Shown: piece after piece, positions 7,770-16,439 of the stretch | Position numbering within the stretch: the stretch's first letter is position 1 | How the letters are laid out: every line of letters starts with the position of its first letter | Source of the DNA: Consotaella salsifontis | Lineage (GTDB): Bacteria; Pseudomonadota; Alphaproteobacteria; Rhizobiales; Rhizobiaceae | Reading direction: 5' to 3' | Assembly: GCF_900167365.1 (NCBI RefSeq) | Contig: NZ_FUXL01000001.1 | Coordinates: forward strand, 265,507-329,506 | Length of the DNA: 64,000 bases | The notes under the pieces: model-generated | Database searches by the model: none | Seen by the model: the letters and a program-made list of their open reading frames with translations, nothing else | What the model was told of the DNA's origin: nothing | Made by a program: the position numbers and the translations under genes

Positions 7770-9253
7770 TGCGTTTCCTAAGCGTCATATTGCTGATGTG
7801 TGCTTTCGTTCCGGAAGCAGCGCAGGCTCAGGCGCAGATACGCGAAGTCTATCTCGTTCAGAACTCCGGTTGGATGGAGCCCTTCTACACAGATAGCCGT
7901 TCGCAATTTCGCGGACTGATAGAAAGCCTCGTCGAGGTCACGCGCCTCAACCGAGTTCCAATCTCGATTGCGACATTCAACCAAAACGGGCAGATTCCCG
8001 GGGTGGCATCACCCAATGTGGTCTATTCGGGGGAATACTCGGCAGCGGATGTGTCGCAAGCCGTCCGCTCCATATCTTTGCCTCGCCGCCCAAACGGTAA
8101 ATATGCCGACGCTGATTTTTTCGGCGCACTCAACAATACGCTCAAAGAAGTTCTGCAGGGCGAAGAAGGCGTGATCTGGATGATCACGAACAATAAGAAT
8201 TCCCCGGACAACGATCAGGACGTGTTAAAGAACACACAAGGTTTCTACGACCTGTTGCGGAACTCCGACTTTATCACCCGGATAGTTGCCTACCCACTCC
8301 GCATGAAGGTGACCGGCGAGCATTTCTCTGAAAGTGGCTTCATCATATATGGCATCGCCTACGGGCAGACCGCGGCGCGGGCTCTCGACGTGCTGCTTGG
8401 CACCGGCGCTCCGATCCACGGGCTGTTTAATGATCCGGCCGTTTTCCTGAAGCCGATCGCCCCCGAAAGCGTCGAACTTGTCCTGTCGATGCAGGAAGTG
8501 GGCGAGGGCATCACAGCCCACATGGAAAGTGGCGTTCTGGTTATCGATGATCTGCCAGGGTCGCAAGAAAACGTCGTTCAACTTACTGGTCGGCTGAAGA
8601 ACGTTGCTTATCCAAAGAGGATAGCCACGGCACAGATTTCTTCCGGCTGGAGCGGAACCAGCGGAAGTTCGCCCGTGATCGCGGCAGACCCCTCGACGAT
8701 TGACGGCCTTGCTTATGGGGCGGTTTCGGATCCCGTCACTTTCCAAATCGCACTCCCGGCGGTCCACCGTCCCGCTGGACTGTCAGGCCTTCTTCAGAGC
8801 GAGTCGGTTATCGACGGCCGGCTCCAGATCGCTCTCAACAATCTCGATTACGACTTAGACGACGCCTTTGTGGACAAGGCTGCCGCGGTGTTCGGGGGCG
8901 ACATGCTGGGGCAGGGGCAGCGGCGTCTAGTCGACCAGCAGCTGCCAGACATTTTCTTCGACTTCCGCAATGTTTCGCAGTCGGTGAGCGAGGTTCCTGT
9001 GCGTCTGATAGTGCGCTTCTCTTTGCTCCCGCTTTACGGTGCCGTCGCAATATTGGCTTTGATCCTCGCTGGTGGCGGACTGCTGTTCTGGCTGCGAAGC
9101 CATGTGCGCACGGCCACCGTGCTTGCCGGCGGAATGCGGCAGAGCCTGTCGCTGAGACCGGGGCAGAGCGTGGAAGTCGATGGCGCCGACGGCAATCGGT
9201 ACAGAGTGACGGGTCGCCTTCTGAAGACCCATTCCGTTTCGCCGCTCAATTGA
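7769..9253 (+). CDS. Exported VWA-like membrane-anchored protein (tubulin-like cluster)
   Basis: From the ATG at 7769 (TGATG overlap; an upstream ATG at 7754 would add five residues) the product is 494 residues. It has a signal peptide (MRFLSVILLMCAFVPEAAQA, cleavage near residue 20), then a von Willebrand A-like domain from about residue 24, where VYLVQNSGWM (31-35 QNSGW) sits at the place of the DxSxS metal site. ITNNKN occupies the position of the usual TDG motif. A C-terminal transmembrane helix (about 418-441) is followed by a roughly 50-residue beta-rich cytoplasmic tail. The metal-site Asp residues are missing, so it may be a non-metal-binding adaptor. It lies in tight series with its neighbours. 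Confidence 0.75.
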   Translation: MRFLSVILLMCAFVPEAAQAQAQIREVYLVQNSGWMEPFYTDSRSQFRGLIESLVEVTRLNRVPISIATFNQNGQIPGVASPNVVYSGEYSAADVSQAVRSISLPRRPNGKYADADFFGALNNTLKEVLQGEEGVIWMITNNKNSPDNDQDVLKNTQGFYDLLRNSDFITRIVAYPLRMKVTGEHFSESGFIIYGIAYGQTAARALDVLLGTGAPIHGLFNDPAVFLKPIAPESVELVLSMQEVGEGITAHMESGVLVIDDLPGSQENVVQLTGRLKNVAYPKRIATAQISSGWSGTSGSSPVIAADPSTIDGLAYGAVSDPVTFQIALPAVHRPAGLSGLLQSESVIDGRLQIALNNLDYDLDDAFVDKAAAVFGGDMLGQGQRRLVDQQLPDIFFDFRNVSQSVSEVPVRLIVRFSLLPLYGAVAILALILAGGGLLFWLRSHVRTATVLAGGMRQSLSLRPGQSVEVDGADGNRYRVTGRLLKTHSVSPLN

Positions 9254-9303
9254 CGCTCGCAGAGAACCGTCCGAGACCAAAAAACTCCGAAAGAACATAG
9301 CCC

Positions 9304-9780
9304 ATGTCAGAGATCATACTCGCGCAAGCGGACTTCACGATCCCCGCGCCGCGTCAGAACCAGTCAACGAGCGAGCCGCCTGCCGCTCGTCAAGGGGACA
9401 ACGATACTCCGGCGACGAAAGCGCAGACAATGCCGACGGTTGAGGGCAGCCTGACTGTGAACCTTCTTCCCGGGCCCGTCTCCAATACGCAGATTGTGGT
9501 TGGGGCCGGTCTCTTCATCGTTCTTCTTGCAATCTTCTTCGCGGTCAAGATCGCGGTCACCCGTGGCCTGCAGGGGCGTTACGTTGCTCCCGGCGCAGCC
9601 TCTGAGACTGGTTGGCTTCTGTTTGCCTGGCTGAGCGTGACCAGTCTCTTCCTGATCGTCGCTTTCGTCGGCAACCTCTGGGCCGAATATGTGGTGACTG
9701 CGCCGGCGGCACTGCTTTCGCTGATCTTGCTGCTTCTCTTCGTACGCAAGCGCTCTGTGGCCCTAAAAACCCATCGATAA
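9304..9780 (+). CDS. Small multi-pass membrane protein of unknown function (tubulin-like cluster)
   Basis: The 158-residue protein has a hydrophilic, Pro/Gln/Thr-rich N-terminal region (about 1-62) followed by three predicted membrane helices near 65-85 (VVGAGLFIVLLAIFFAVKI), 102-123 (WLLFAWLSVTSLFLIVAFVG) and 128-147 (APAALLSLILLLLFV), ending with basic residues RKRSVALKTHR. No named family is recognised. It begins 50 bp after the VWA-like gene and ends 29 bp before the tubulin-like gene, so it is a candidate membrane tether or partner for that protein. That role is an inference from position. Confidence 0.75.
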   Translation: MSEIILAQADFTIPAPRQNQSTSEPPAARQGDNDTPATKAQTMPTVEGSLTVNLLPGPVSNTQIVVGAGLFIVLLAIFFAVKIAVTRGLQGRYVAPGAASETGWLLFAWLSVTSLFLIVAFVGNLWAEYVVTAPAALLSLILLLLFVRKRSVALKTHR

Positions 9781-9809
9781 TCCTGAATGCGGCGAGGGAG
9801 AGCGAACCC

Positions 9810-12800
9810 ATGAGCAACACGCTGAACGCGGATGGCGCGCCCCAGAAGACTGAAACGCTTCTGGATGTGATGCCGACGGTCTTTATCGCCCTGGGCGGGA
9901 CGGGAATGGAAATACTGCTCCGGCTCCGGCGACGGATTCTCCAAGCCGACTGGGCCGGCAAGAGCATCATGAGCATCGATGAATTTCCGCCGGCCCGCTT
10001 CATCTATTTCGATACTGATACGGCCGAAGCGAGAGAAAGCGGGCGAGCGGCAGCGACCGATCTCATGGCTTCCCGCGTCGCATTCTCCAAGGGCGGCGAA
10101 ACCATTCAGAAGAAGGTCGATACCGCGTATTACATGGCGGAGATCGACAACTATCCGATTATCCGCGAGTGGCTTCCAGACGGCGATCTCGACAAGATCG
10201 ACACGGAGAAGGGTGCCGGACAGATCCGTAGCATTTCGCGGCTACTCTTTTTCGACGTTTATTCGGACTTCATGAACCTCGTGCGCACGCAGGCCGACCG
10301 CGTGACGCAGAACGTTACCAATGAGGAGCGACTTCGCAGTCTCGGCCTGAAGACAGGCACGAAACTGCGCGTGGTCGTGGTGGGGTCATCGGCCGGAGGC
10401 ACCGGATCGGGTTCGTTCATCGATGTGGGGTATGCGCTGCGATCGATGCGAACTCCCAAGATTGATCAGCTCGATCTCTTCCTGATGCTGCCTGGCGGCT
10501 ATCGCGATGCAAACAAGGATCGTGTCTTCGCCAATACGTATGCGGCGCTCTCGGAACTTGAGTTTGCTATGCGTGGGACTACCGAGCCGCCATACACGGC
10601 TCGGTGGACCGACTATGATCGGCCAGCGCCGGAAGCCAAGGTTCCTTTCCACGATGTCTTCCTGTTCGATCGGCAGAATATCGCCGGTCAGCAGACCGGA
10701 GAGAAGACCGACATCTTCGACATGGTGGCCGACATCTTGTTCGAGGATTTCGGTTCAAGCGACTTCGCTCGGCGCAAGCGCTCGGTTGCCGTCAATCAGC
10801 AGCAATTCAAGCTCGGCAGTTATTTCCCGAAGCTCCCGGAATGGCTGAAGGACGGGATGCACTTCTCCCGAGGCTATTCTGCTATCGGCCAGACGACATT
10901 GATCTCTACGGCCAGCATGCAGGTAGACGAGCATTTGTCGCGCAATAACGCCGCGATGCTACGCAGCTTCTTCGGAATGGCGGTGGGTGACAGCGGCCGG
11001 CAGCCTACGACAGAGGAACGCGACGCCTTTATGCGCGATCTCCTGCGCCTGCGCGTTAAGGCCTATGCCGACGACTATGATGAGCGAGCACGCTTCGAGT
11101 GCCCGGTAATCACCGACTTCGAGCTCGTCGACTTTCTGTTGATGCGCGAGGACAAAAGCTCGATAGCCAGCACGCTGGCGAGTGAAATCGAACAAGACTT
11201 CGCCGGCATACTCAGCCGGATTTCCGACCATCGAGCATGGGCCAATGAGGTTCGTCGGCTCGTAGAGCTTCGCATGACCGACGTTGACGGCCGTATCGGG
11301 CAGAGCGGAGCCTACGGACCGAAGGGCGCGGAGGTGGCGAAGGCTCGCGATCGATTTGAACGGGCGTTGCTGGCGAAGAACGTGGATGACGGCAGCCTTC
11401 GCGCGACTCTCTACCAGATCCTCGATGATCAGGACCGCGGCGGCCTGGAGTTCACCATCGGACTCGTGACCCAGATCAAGCGGCGCCTGGAGGAAGCGGG
11501 GCAGGGCACCATCGCTAGGCTCGCCGAAGCGGAGGAGGCCTACGCGCGGCGCGCAAATCGGATTAACTCCGAGCAACTGCAGGCTTCGATCGATCGTACT
11601 CAGCAAGCGGCCGGTAGCAGCTTCTTGACCGGTGGAGGCCGCAAGGCCAGCGAGCGCTATCTGAGCCAAGTCAGAGATGACTTAACGGCGGCGCTTCAGG
11701 CCCGCTTGCGCGCCATCGCTTGCAAGGAAGCAATCAACCTTCTGCATAACGCGTCGGCATTTCTGGGCAATCCGCAGGGCATCGATGATACTGGAGACAC
11801 GATCTGGTCCGGGCTCATCGGAGAGTTCCAGACCGGCCGCAAGCGGGTGCGCGGTCTCCTGTCGGTTATCGACGGCGATACCGCACGCATTCAGGATGCT
11901 CTGAAGCGCGGCGACGGCGGCACCTTCTTCGTTCTCAAGGACTCCGGCATCGAAATCAGCCAGGCAGCACACGAGGACCAGGTTCAGTGGGCGCGGGAAG
12001 CGTTCGATGGCCTGGGCGGGTCGCGTGAGATCTTCGCCAGTCTTGAGCAGGACGAAGGAAGGCTGGAGATCCTCGGCCGTCTGCGGTCCGTCACGATGAA
12101 ACGACTCGGCGGCCAGCGCGACCGCATTCCCTCGGTGACGGATGCATTGCGCCAGTTGCCGCTCGCAGAGCAGCAGCGGCTTCTGGATCTGCTGGTCGTC
12201 AGGGCCATGCCTTGGATCTACACCGACTTCAGCCGAGGCTTTAGGCCGGAGAACGAGCGGTACAAGATGTTCATAGCCGTCGACGGAGTTGACTCGTTCC
12301 GGAGCGAGTTCAACAGCATGATCCTGTCGCGGCTACCGGCGCAATCCGGCCTGACCGCTGTTGCCTATGAGGAATCAGGCGTCCCCGGGCGCATCGTTTG
12401 CTACTGCGAACTCTCCGGTTTTCCGCTCGACGCAGTGGCGCCGATCCGCTCGGAGTGGCGGCCGTCCTATCTGCGCGAGCAGGCCAAGCCTGACGGACTG
12501 CCGCTGCACAACCACCGAGACGACCTGCGTTTCCCTGATCCAATCGTGCCGACGAACTCAGACCTCGATGTCCTTCGTGAGCGAATCGAATTGTTCCTTA
12601 AGGGAGTGTTCCTCGGCGCGCTGCGCTTCAACGTAAAAAGCCGAAGGTACGAAATTGAGATCGGGAAAAACCATTGGGAACCGGTCGGCGAGGAACGCTA
12701 CCTTCGTCGGCGCGGCTTCCAGCCCAGCGAGCAGGCAAAGCTCCAGGATACGCTGAACAAAATCGAGGGGGGATTGAGCGCTCTGCAATATGCGGGGCTT

Positions 12801-13478
12801 GCCGCACTGGCGCGCTGGTTCGCTGACCGCGTCTATACACCCCGCAAATTCGACCGTGGGCAGGGTCCACGAATTACTCGCGGCGGAATCGGCAATCATG
12901 TCGCCCATCAGTTGGAACAGGCTTTTCTGACCCAGGCCCAGCGCACGAGCCGTGACGGAGAGCTGTCGGCCAGCTTGGAGGGGACGGTCGATCGGCTTTA
13001 TGAAACGGTCGATCGCTGGACGACGACAATCTTCGGAACAATAGGAGACGTCGAGGACACAGAAGTTGGACGCGATCTCGATGATCCGGTCGAGCGAAGG
13101 GCGACCGAGAAGCGAATGGTCGAATGGTCCAAGTTCTCCGAGGAAGGGCTTCGCGCCATTGTCTCTGACGCGCCGTCGGCTGCGCCGGCGCATGTCATCG
13201 GCGCTCCGGCTACGACTGTTGCATCCCGGCCGTCCGCCCCGCCGCCGCCGCCCGGCACAGCCAAATACTGGCTTTTCAATGCCGCCGGCCAAGTCGTCGG
13301 ACCTTATGACGCAAACGGTTTCGAAATGCTGGCCCAGTTGGGGCAGCTAAGGCCCGAGATGAAGGTTTGCCTGGACGGCTCACAAACCTGGCAGAGCGTC
13401 AGCGATGTTCCGGCATTGGCCAGCCTTCTTTCACCGCGGTCGACGACGCCACCGGCCCCTCCGCCGCTTCCCAATTGA
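9810..13478 (+). CDS. Tubulin/FtsZ-like protein (Tubulin_2 type) with C-terminal GYF_2-like domain
   Basis: I take ATG 9810 (MSNTLNADGA), preceded by GGCGAGGGAGAGCG, giving 1222 residues. The frame is open further upstream but overlaps the previous gene. Residues 23-40 (TVFIALGGTGMEILLRLR) form the nucleotide-binding first loop, and residues 195-201 are AGGTGSG, an exact match to the tubulin/FtsZ GTP-binding signature. The size and large alpha-helical central region match the Tubulin_2 family rather than cell-division FtsZ. After a Pro-rich linker, residues 1152-1208 (KYWLFNAAGQVVGPYD...TWQSVSDVPALASLL) match a GYF_2-like domain, and the tail is Pro-rich (TPPAPPPLPN). Nucleotide-dependent assembly at the membrane is inferred from the fold and from the membrane-protein neighbours. 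Confidence 0.88.
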   Translation: MSNTLNADGAPQKTETLLDVMPTVFIALGGTGMEILLRLRRRILQADWAGKSIMSIDEFPPARFIYFDTDTAEARESGRAAATDLMASRVAFSKGGETIQKKVDTAYYMAEIDNYPIIREWLPDGDLDKIDTEKGAGQIRSISRLLFFDVYSDFMNLVRTQADRVTQNVTNEERLRSLGLKTGTKLRVVVVGSSAGGTGSGSFIDVGYALRSMRTPKIDQLDLFLMLPGGYRDANKDRVFANTYAALSELEFAMRGTTEPPYTARWTDYDRPAPEAKVPFHDVFLFDRQNIAGQQTGEKTDIFDMVADILFEDFGSSDFARRKRSVAVNQQQFKLGSYFPKLPEWLKDGMHFSRGYSAIGQTTLISTASMQVDEHLSRNNAAMLRSFFGMAVGDSGRQPTTEERDAFMRDLLRLRVKAYADDYDERARFECPVITDFELVDFLLMREDKSSIASTLASEIEQDFAGILSRISDHRAWANEVRRLVELRMTDVDGRIGQSGAYGPKGAEVAKARDRFERALLAKNVDDGSLRATLYQILDDQDRGGLEFTIGLVTQIKRRLEEAGQGTIARLAEAEEAYARRANRINSEQLQASIDRTQQAAGSSFLTGGGRKASERYLSQVRDDLTAALQARLRAIACKEAINLLHNASAFLGNPQGIDDTGDTIWSGLIGEFQTGRKRVRGLLSVIDGDTARIQDALKRGDGGTFFVLKDSGIEISQAAHEDQVQWAREAFDGLGGSREIFASLEQDEGRLEILGRLRSVTMKRLGGQRDRIPSVTDALRQLPLAEQQRLLDLLVVRAMPWIYTDFSRGFRPENERYKMFIAVDGVDSFRSEFNSMILSRLPAQSGLTAVAYEESGVPGRIVCYCELSGFPLDAVAPIRSEWRPSYLREQAKPDGLPLHNHRDDLRFPDPIVPTNSDLDVLRERIELFLKGVFLGALRFNVKSRRYEIEIGKNHWEPVGEERYLRRRGFQPSEQAKLQDTLNKIEGGLSALQYAGLAALARWFADRVYTPRKFDRGQGPRITRGGIGNHVAHQLEQAFLTQAQRTSRDGELSASLEGTVDRLYETVDRWTTTIFGTIGDVEDTEVGRDLDDPVERRATEKRMVEWSKFSEEGLRAIVSDAPSAAPAHVIGAPATTVASRPSAPPPPPGTAKYWLFNAAGQVVGPYDANGFEMLAQLGQLRPEMKVCLDGSQTWQSVSDVPALASLLSPRSTTPPAPPPLPN

Positions 13479-13513
13479 GTCCTCTGTTGAATATCTGCCT
13501 AGGGTGAATTGAC

Positions 13514-14035
13514 ATGACAGTTCGATCGAAATTTCTGCGCGCAGCCATGTGTACCACTGTCGCATCAGCACTTCTTGTCTCCGGGTGCGCAAGCACCGGA
13601 AGCGGAATGGGGCCCAAGACGGCAACGGGAGCCGGCGCTGGTGCCATGGTCGGCGGCCTTGCCTGTGCGCTGGCGGGCGGTAAGACGGGGCAATGTCTGG
13701 TAGCCGCGGTTGCAGGCGCCATCGTCGGCGGTGCTATCGGCGCACAGCTCGATGAGCGTGACCGTCAGCGTCGCCAGGCGGCCTTGATGGAGGCGGTTCG
13801 AGAAGAACAATACTGGGCCAGCCAGCGTAGGCATGCCGCCGCCAAGCCATCCACTCCGAGAAAGGTCGCCTGGACTAATCCGGACACGGGCAATAGGGGC
13901 ACGATCACGCCGCTGCGAACGGTCGTGAAAAACGATCGTGAATGTCGTGTCATGCAGGAAACCTATTTCAAGGACGGCGAGCCAATCACGGGAGAAACGA
14001 CGGTGTGCAAACAGGCCGATGGCAGTTGGTCCTGA
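13514..14035 (+). CDS. Glycine-zipper outer-membrane lipoprotein (17-kDa antigen-like)
   Basis: The 173-residue protein has a lipoprotein signal with lipobox LVSGC (lipidated Cys25). A glycine-zipper segment follows (about 38-78, GAGAGAMVGGLACALAGG and AGAIVGGAIGAQLDE) and then a C-terminal domain with CRVMQETYF..G....T.CKQADGSW. This resembles rickettsial 17-kDa surface antigen-type lipoproteins (RT821/SlyB-like). Such proteins sit in the outer membrane; the zipper can insert as a helical hairpin. The Leu/Val+1 context gives no inner-membrane retention signal. It starts 35 bp after the tubulin-like gene, and the next gene's start lies inside its end, so it belongs to the same transcription unit. 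Confidence 0.82.
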   Translation: MTVRSKFLRAAMCTTVASALLVSGCASTGSGMGPKTATGAGAGAMVGGLACALAGGKTGQCLVAAVAGAIVGGAIGAQLDERDRQRRQAALMEAVREEQYWASQRRHAAAKPSTPRKVAWTNPDTGNRGTITPLRTVVKNDRECRVMQETYFKDGEPITGETTVCKQADGSWS

Positions 14036-14789
14036 TCGAGCGGTGTCGCGCAGAGGGGGCGGCTGGACAGCGGCGGCGTTTGCCGCCGCCCTTGCCAGCA
14101 CGGCCGAAGTCGGGACAACCGAGGCGTCTGGCACGGTTGCTCCCCTCAGCTCCGTCGTCAGAACGGCGGATCGATCTGTCATCCCCGAAGGCATGTCCGC
14201 TCTTGGAACGGGCTTTTTCATCGCGCCTGATCGGATTTTGACGAGTGCGCATGTTCTCGCCGGTTGCGGCGTGTTCGTTGTTGCCAGCCCGATCATGGGG
14301 GTGATGCCGGCCGCGGTTGTTCGCCGTGAGGTGACGCGTGATTCGGCTGTTCTGTCGGTCGACCGCTCTTCGCCTTTTTTCCTTGCGAGGGCGCCGACGA
14401 CCCCGCGTCGGCAGGGGCAATCTTTGCGTGTATTCGGCTTTCCGGAGAAGGGATCGGCAGGCAGTCCGCCGGTCTCCTATCCTGCTTGGTATGAATCCGA
14501 CCTGGCCGACAGAAACGGCATTCCAGTCATTGCGGTCAGAGCCGCCATACCTCCAGGGGTTTCCGGCGCCCCAGTCCTTGATTCGACCGATGCTGTCGTT
14601 GGTGTGATCGTCGGCAGGCTCGACTCGGATCCTCAGAACGTCATAGCCCTGTCAACCGAAGGCCTATCGCCCAAAACGGTTAAGGATTTTGCCAGCGCTC
14701 CGGCCGCCCAACAGCCTAAGGCGAACCGTGCAACCTTCCTCAGATCGGGAGAACCACAGAATGCTGTGGTCCAGATTCGGTGTCGATGA
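14019..14789 (+). CDS. Trypsin-like serine protease, probably exported
   Basis: I use ATG 14019 (MAVGPDRAVSRR), overlapping the previous gene by 17 bp, giving 256 residues. The Ala-rich hydrophobic stretch after the Arg pair (WTAAAFAAALAS) can act as a signal peptide. The chymotrypsin-fold catalytic triad is visible: His78 in GTGFFIAPDRILTSAHVL, Asp108 in TRDSAVL and Ser182 in PPGVSGAPVLD. It therefore resembles the S1/DegP-like catalytic domain, but it is short and has no PDZ domain. It is translationally linked to genes on both sides (ATGA with the next). A role in maturing or controlling an envelope assembly is inference. Confidence 0.8.
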   Translation: MAVGPDRAVSRRGGGWTAAAFAAALASTAEVGTTEASGTVAPLSSVVRTADRSVIPEGMSALGTGFFIAPDRILTSAHVLAGCGVFVVASPIMGVMPAAVVRREVTRDSAVLSVDRSSPFFLARAPTTPRRQGQSLRVFGFPEKGSAGSPPVSYPAWYESDLADRNGIPVIAVRAAIPPGVSGAPVLDSTDAVVGVIVGRLDSDPQNVIALSTEGLSPKTVKDFASAPAAQQPKANRATFLRSGEPQNAVVQIRCR

Positions 14790-15442
14790 AACCGCACTTC
14801 AGCTTTTTTGTCCTGTCTTGCTTGCTGGTTGCCGGATCGGTGAAGGCGGAGGAACCACTGTCGGACCAGGACTGGAAACAGGTGAACAGCTACATCAATG
14901 AGATCATGCGCACCGGCCGATCTGAAGTGGCGGTCGAATCACCTCTCAATGCCAGTCTGGATGTAATCGTAACACCTCATAAAGCCGTTTCCCGGGCTAC
15001 TGGCGCGATCTGCAGCGCCGGCTGCTTCGATCCTTGCAGGCCGTTTGATCTTCAGGTGGTTCGGAACAAAGGACAGACAATCTACGAATTCAAAGGACGG
15101 AAATGCGCGTCGTCGCAGGACTTCGCGAAGTGGGAAAATGACCAGCCTGTCTCGTTGCAGCGCGTCCTCCAGCTCGCGCCTTCCGGGCCTGATCATCAGA
15201 TGATCGTCGAGGCTCAGCAGTTGCTGACCGAGCTTGGCTACTATGGCTTTCGGGCGACTGAAAAATTCGATTCAGAGACGAAAGCCGCCTTGCTGGAATT
15301 CCGGGCGGATGCGCAAGTATCCGGCCCTCCCGACGACATCACGAGCGCTGACATCACGGAGATGAGGCGAACCCTCAGCCGATCCCGACCGACCGGCAGC
15401 TGTCCCGTCGATAAACCGTTCGTTGCCTGTCTCGAGCGCTGA
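14786..15442 (+). CDS. Exported protein with peptidoglycan-binding-like C-terminal region
   Basis: ATG 14786 overlaps the protease stop as ATGA (GTG 14780 is an alternative), giving 218 residues. A clear signal peptide (MKPHFSFFVLSCLLVAGSVKA) is followed by a Cys-containing middle domain (CSAGCFDPCRPFDL..VRN, then GRKC) likely stabilised by disulfides. A helical region (about 130-185, IVEAQQLLTELGYYGF..T..FDSETKAALLEF) matches the PG_binding_1 pattern that binds peptidoglycan. It is the last gene of the cluster; its product is probably periplasmic and could link the assembly to the cell wall. Confidence 0.72.
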   Translation: MKPHFSFFVLSCLLVAGSVKAEEPLSDQDWKQVNSYINEIMRTGRSEVAVESPLNASLDVIVTPHKAVSRATGAICSAGCFDPCRPFDLQVVRNKGQTIYEFKGRKCASSQDFAKWENDQPVSLQRVLQLAPSGPDHQMIVEAQQLLTELGYYGFRATEKFDSETKAALLEFRADAQVSGPPDDITSADITEMRRTLSRSRPTGSCPVDKPFVACLER

Positions 15443-15588
15443 CTGCGACGTTGGGGGGCGCTGGAGAGGGGGCTGATCTTCTGTTCTTTCGGCCACAGCG
15501 GCCGATCGAGCTTAGGTCGGAAACCCAATCAGGCTGTTGAAGGTGTGTAGCAAATCGGATTCCCTGCCGTGGTTTTGCGACGGAGGCG

Positions 15589-15804
15589 ATGATGAGCAGG
15601 CTGTTCTGGCTGGACGACGATGCTTGGGCGGCCATCGAGCCGCACCTTCCGAAGAACCAGCCGGGCGCCCGCAGGGTCGATGATCGGCGCGTGATCAGCG
15701 GCATCCTGCATGTTCTGAAGACCGGCTGCCGCTGGCAGGACTGCCCAGCCGAGTACGGTCCGCCACGACCATCTACAACCGCTTCAATCGCTGGTCCCGC
15801 GTAA
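15589..15804 (+). pseudogene. IS5-family transposase, truncated N-terminal fragment
   Basis: MSRLFWLDDDAWAAIEPHLP, then GARRVDDRRVISGILHVL and GCRWQDCPAEYGP, is the N-terminal domain of an IS5-family transposase. After a small deletion near 15763 the frame shifts: TTIYNRFNRWSR is readable only in a different frame, and the element then stops at about 15803 where IS66-type DNA begins. The catalytic DDE domain is absent. It is of a different subgroup from the remnant at 3613-4303, so the two do not form one composite transposon. Confidence 0.85.
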
Positions 15805-15827
15805 CCCTGCGGCGAGGGCCGCGGTGA

Positions 15828-16439
15828 TCAGGTGATGCGGTTTCGGCTTTTGGCGAAGGCTGCCTTGCCGATGGTTCGGCGGCGGGCGAGCTTGGCGATC
15901 CGCTTCTGGATTTCGGTCACGTCGAGGGTCGTGGGATCGAACATTCCGCCGGACCAGCGCACCAGATGGTCATGGTCTTCGTGGCCAGGATCGGCGATGG
16001 CCTCGAGGAAGAGTTCGAAGCCCGGAAGGCCGCCGACGTCTTCCGGCGGGGCCCGATGCTGGCCCTCGATGAAGCGCGGGTATTCGACGGCCGGATCGGC
16101 TTCATCAAGGCTCTCGATGGCGAGCGTGTGCCGCCAGTCGTCGCCGAAGTCGTAGGTGTAGGCGAGTTCGCGCACGCCGCGCTGGACAAGGGTGGCGAGC
16201 CGGGTGGTCTTGGCCGACAGGGTCTTCTCGAAGTCCCATTCGGGATTGGGGATAGCGTAACGCCTGTCGTCGGCACGGAACTCGAACAAGTGATAGTCCT
16301 GGAAGGGCATGACCGCCTGAACGACGTCATGGAGGCCTTTGAGCGTCGTCGCCAGCGGCACCTCGACACGGCGCCAGATGGCCGGTTGCCAGTCGTCGAG
16401 TTCGATCTTCAGGCGAGCGATGCGGTCCCGATCGCTCAT
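15828..16439 (-). CDS. Plasmid pRiA4b ORF-3-like protein (IS66 passenger)
   Basis: The 203-residue protein from ATG 16439 matches the pRiA4b ORF-3 family: RIARLKIELDDWQPAIWRRVEV at the N-terminus, FQDYHLFEFRADDRRY, LAYTYDFGDDWRHTLAIE, and PPEDVGGLPGFELFLEAI. These proteins are often found beside transposases in rhizobial plasmids and IS66 elements; their biochemical role is not established. Its ATG overlaps the tnpC stop (ATGA), so it is translated with the transposase genes. A second, broken copy lies at 18984-19333. Confidence 0.85.
   Translation of the reverse strand: MSDRDRIARLKIELDDWQPAIWRRVEVPLATTLKGLHDVVQAVMPFQDYHLFEFRADDRRYAIPNPEWDFEKTLSAKTTRLATLVQRGVRELAYTYDFGDDWRHTLAIESLDEADPAVEYPRFIEGQHRAPPEDVGGLPGFELFLEAIADPGHEDHDHLVRWSGGMFDPTTLDVTEIQKRIAKLARRRTIGKAAFAKSRNRIT

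Noticed and set aside
3613-15804. Composite transposon formed by the two IS5-type remnants
   Set aside because: The two transposase fragments belong to different IS5 subgroups, are both broken and lack matching ends, so a composite element is not supported.
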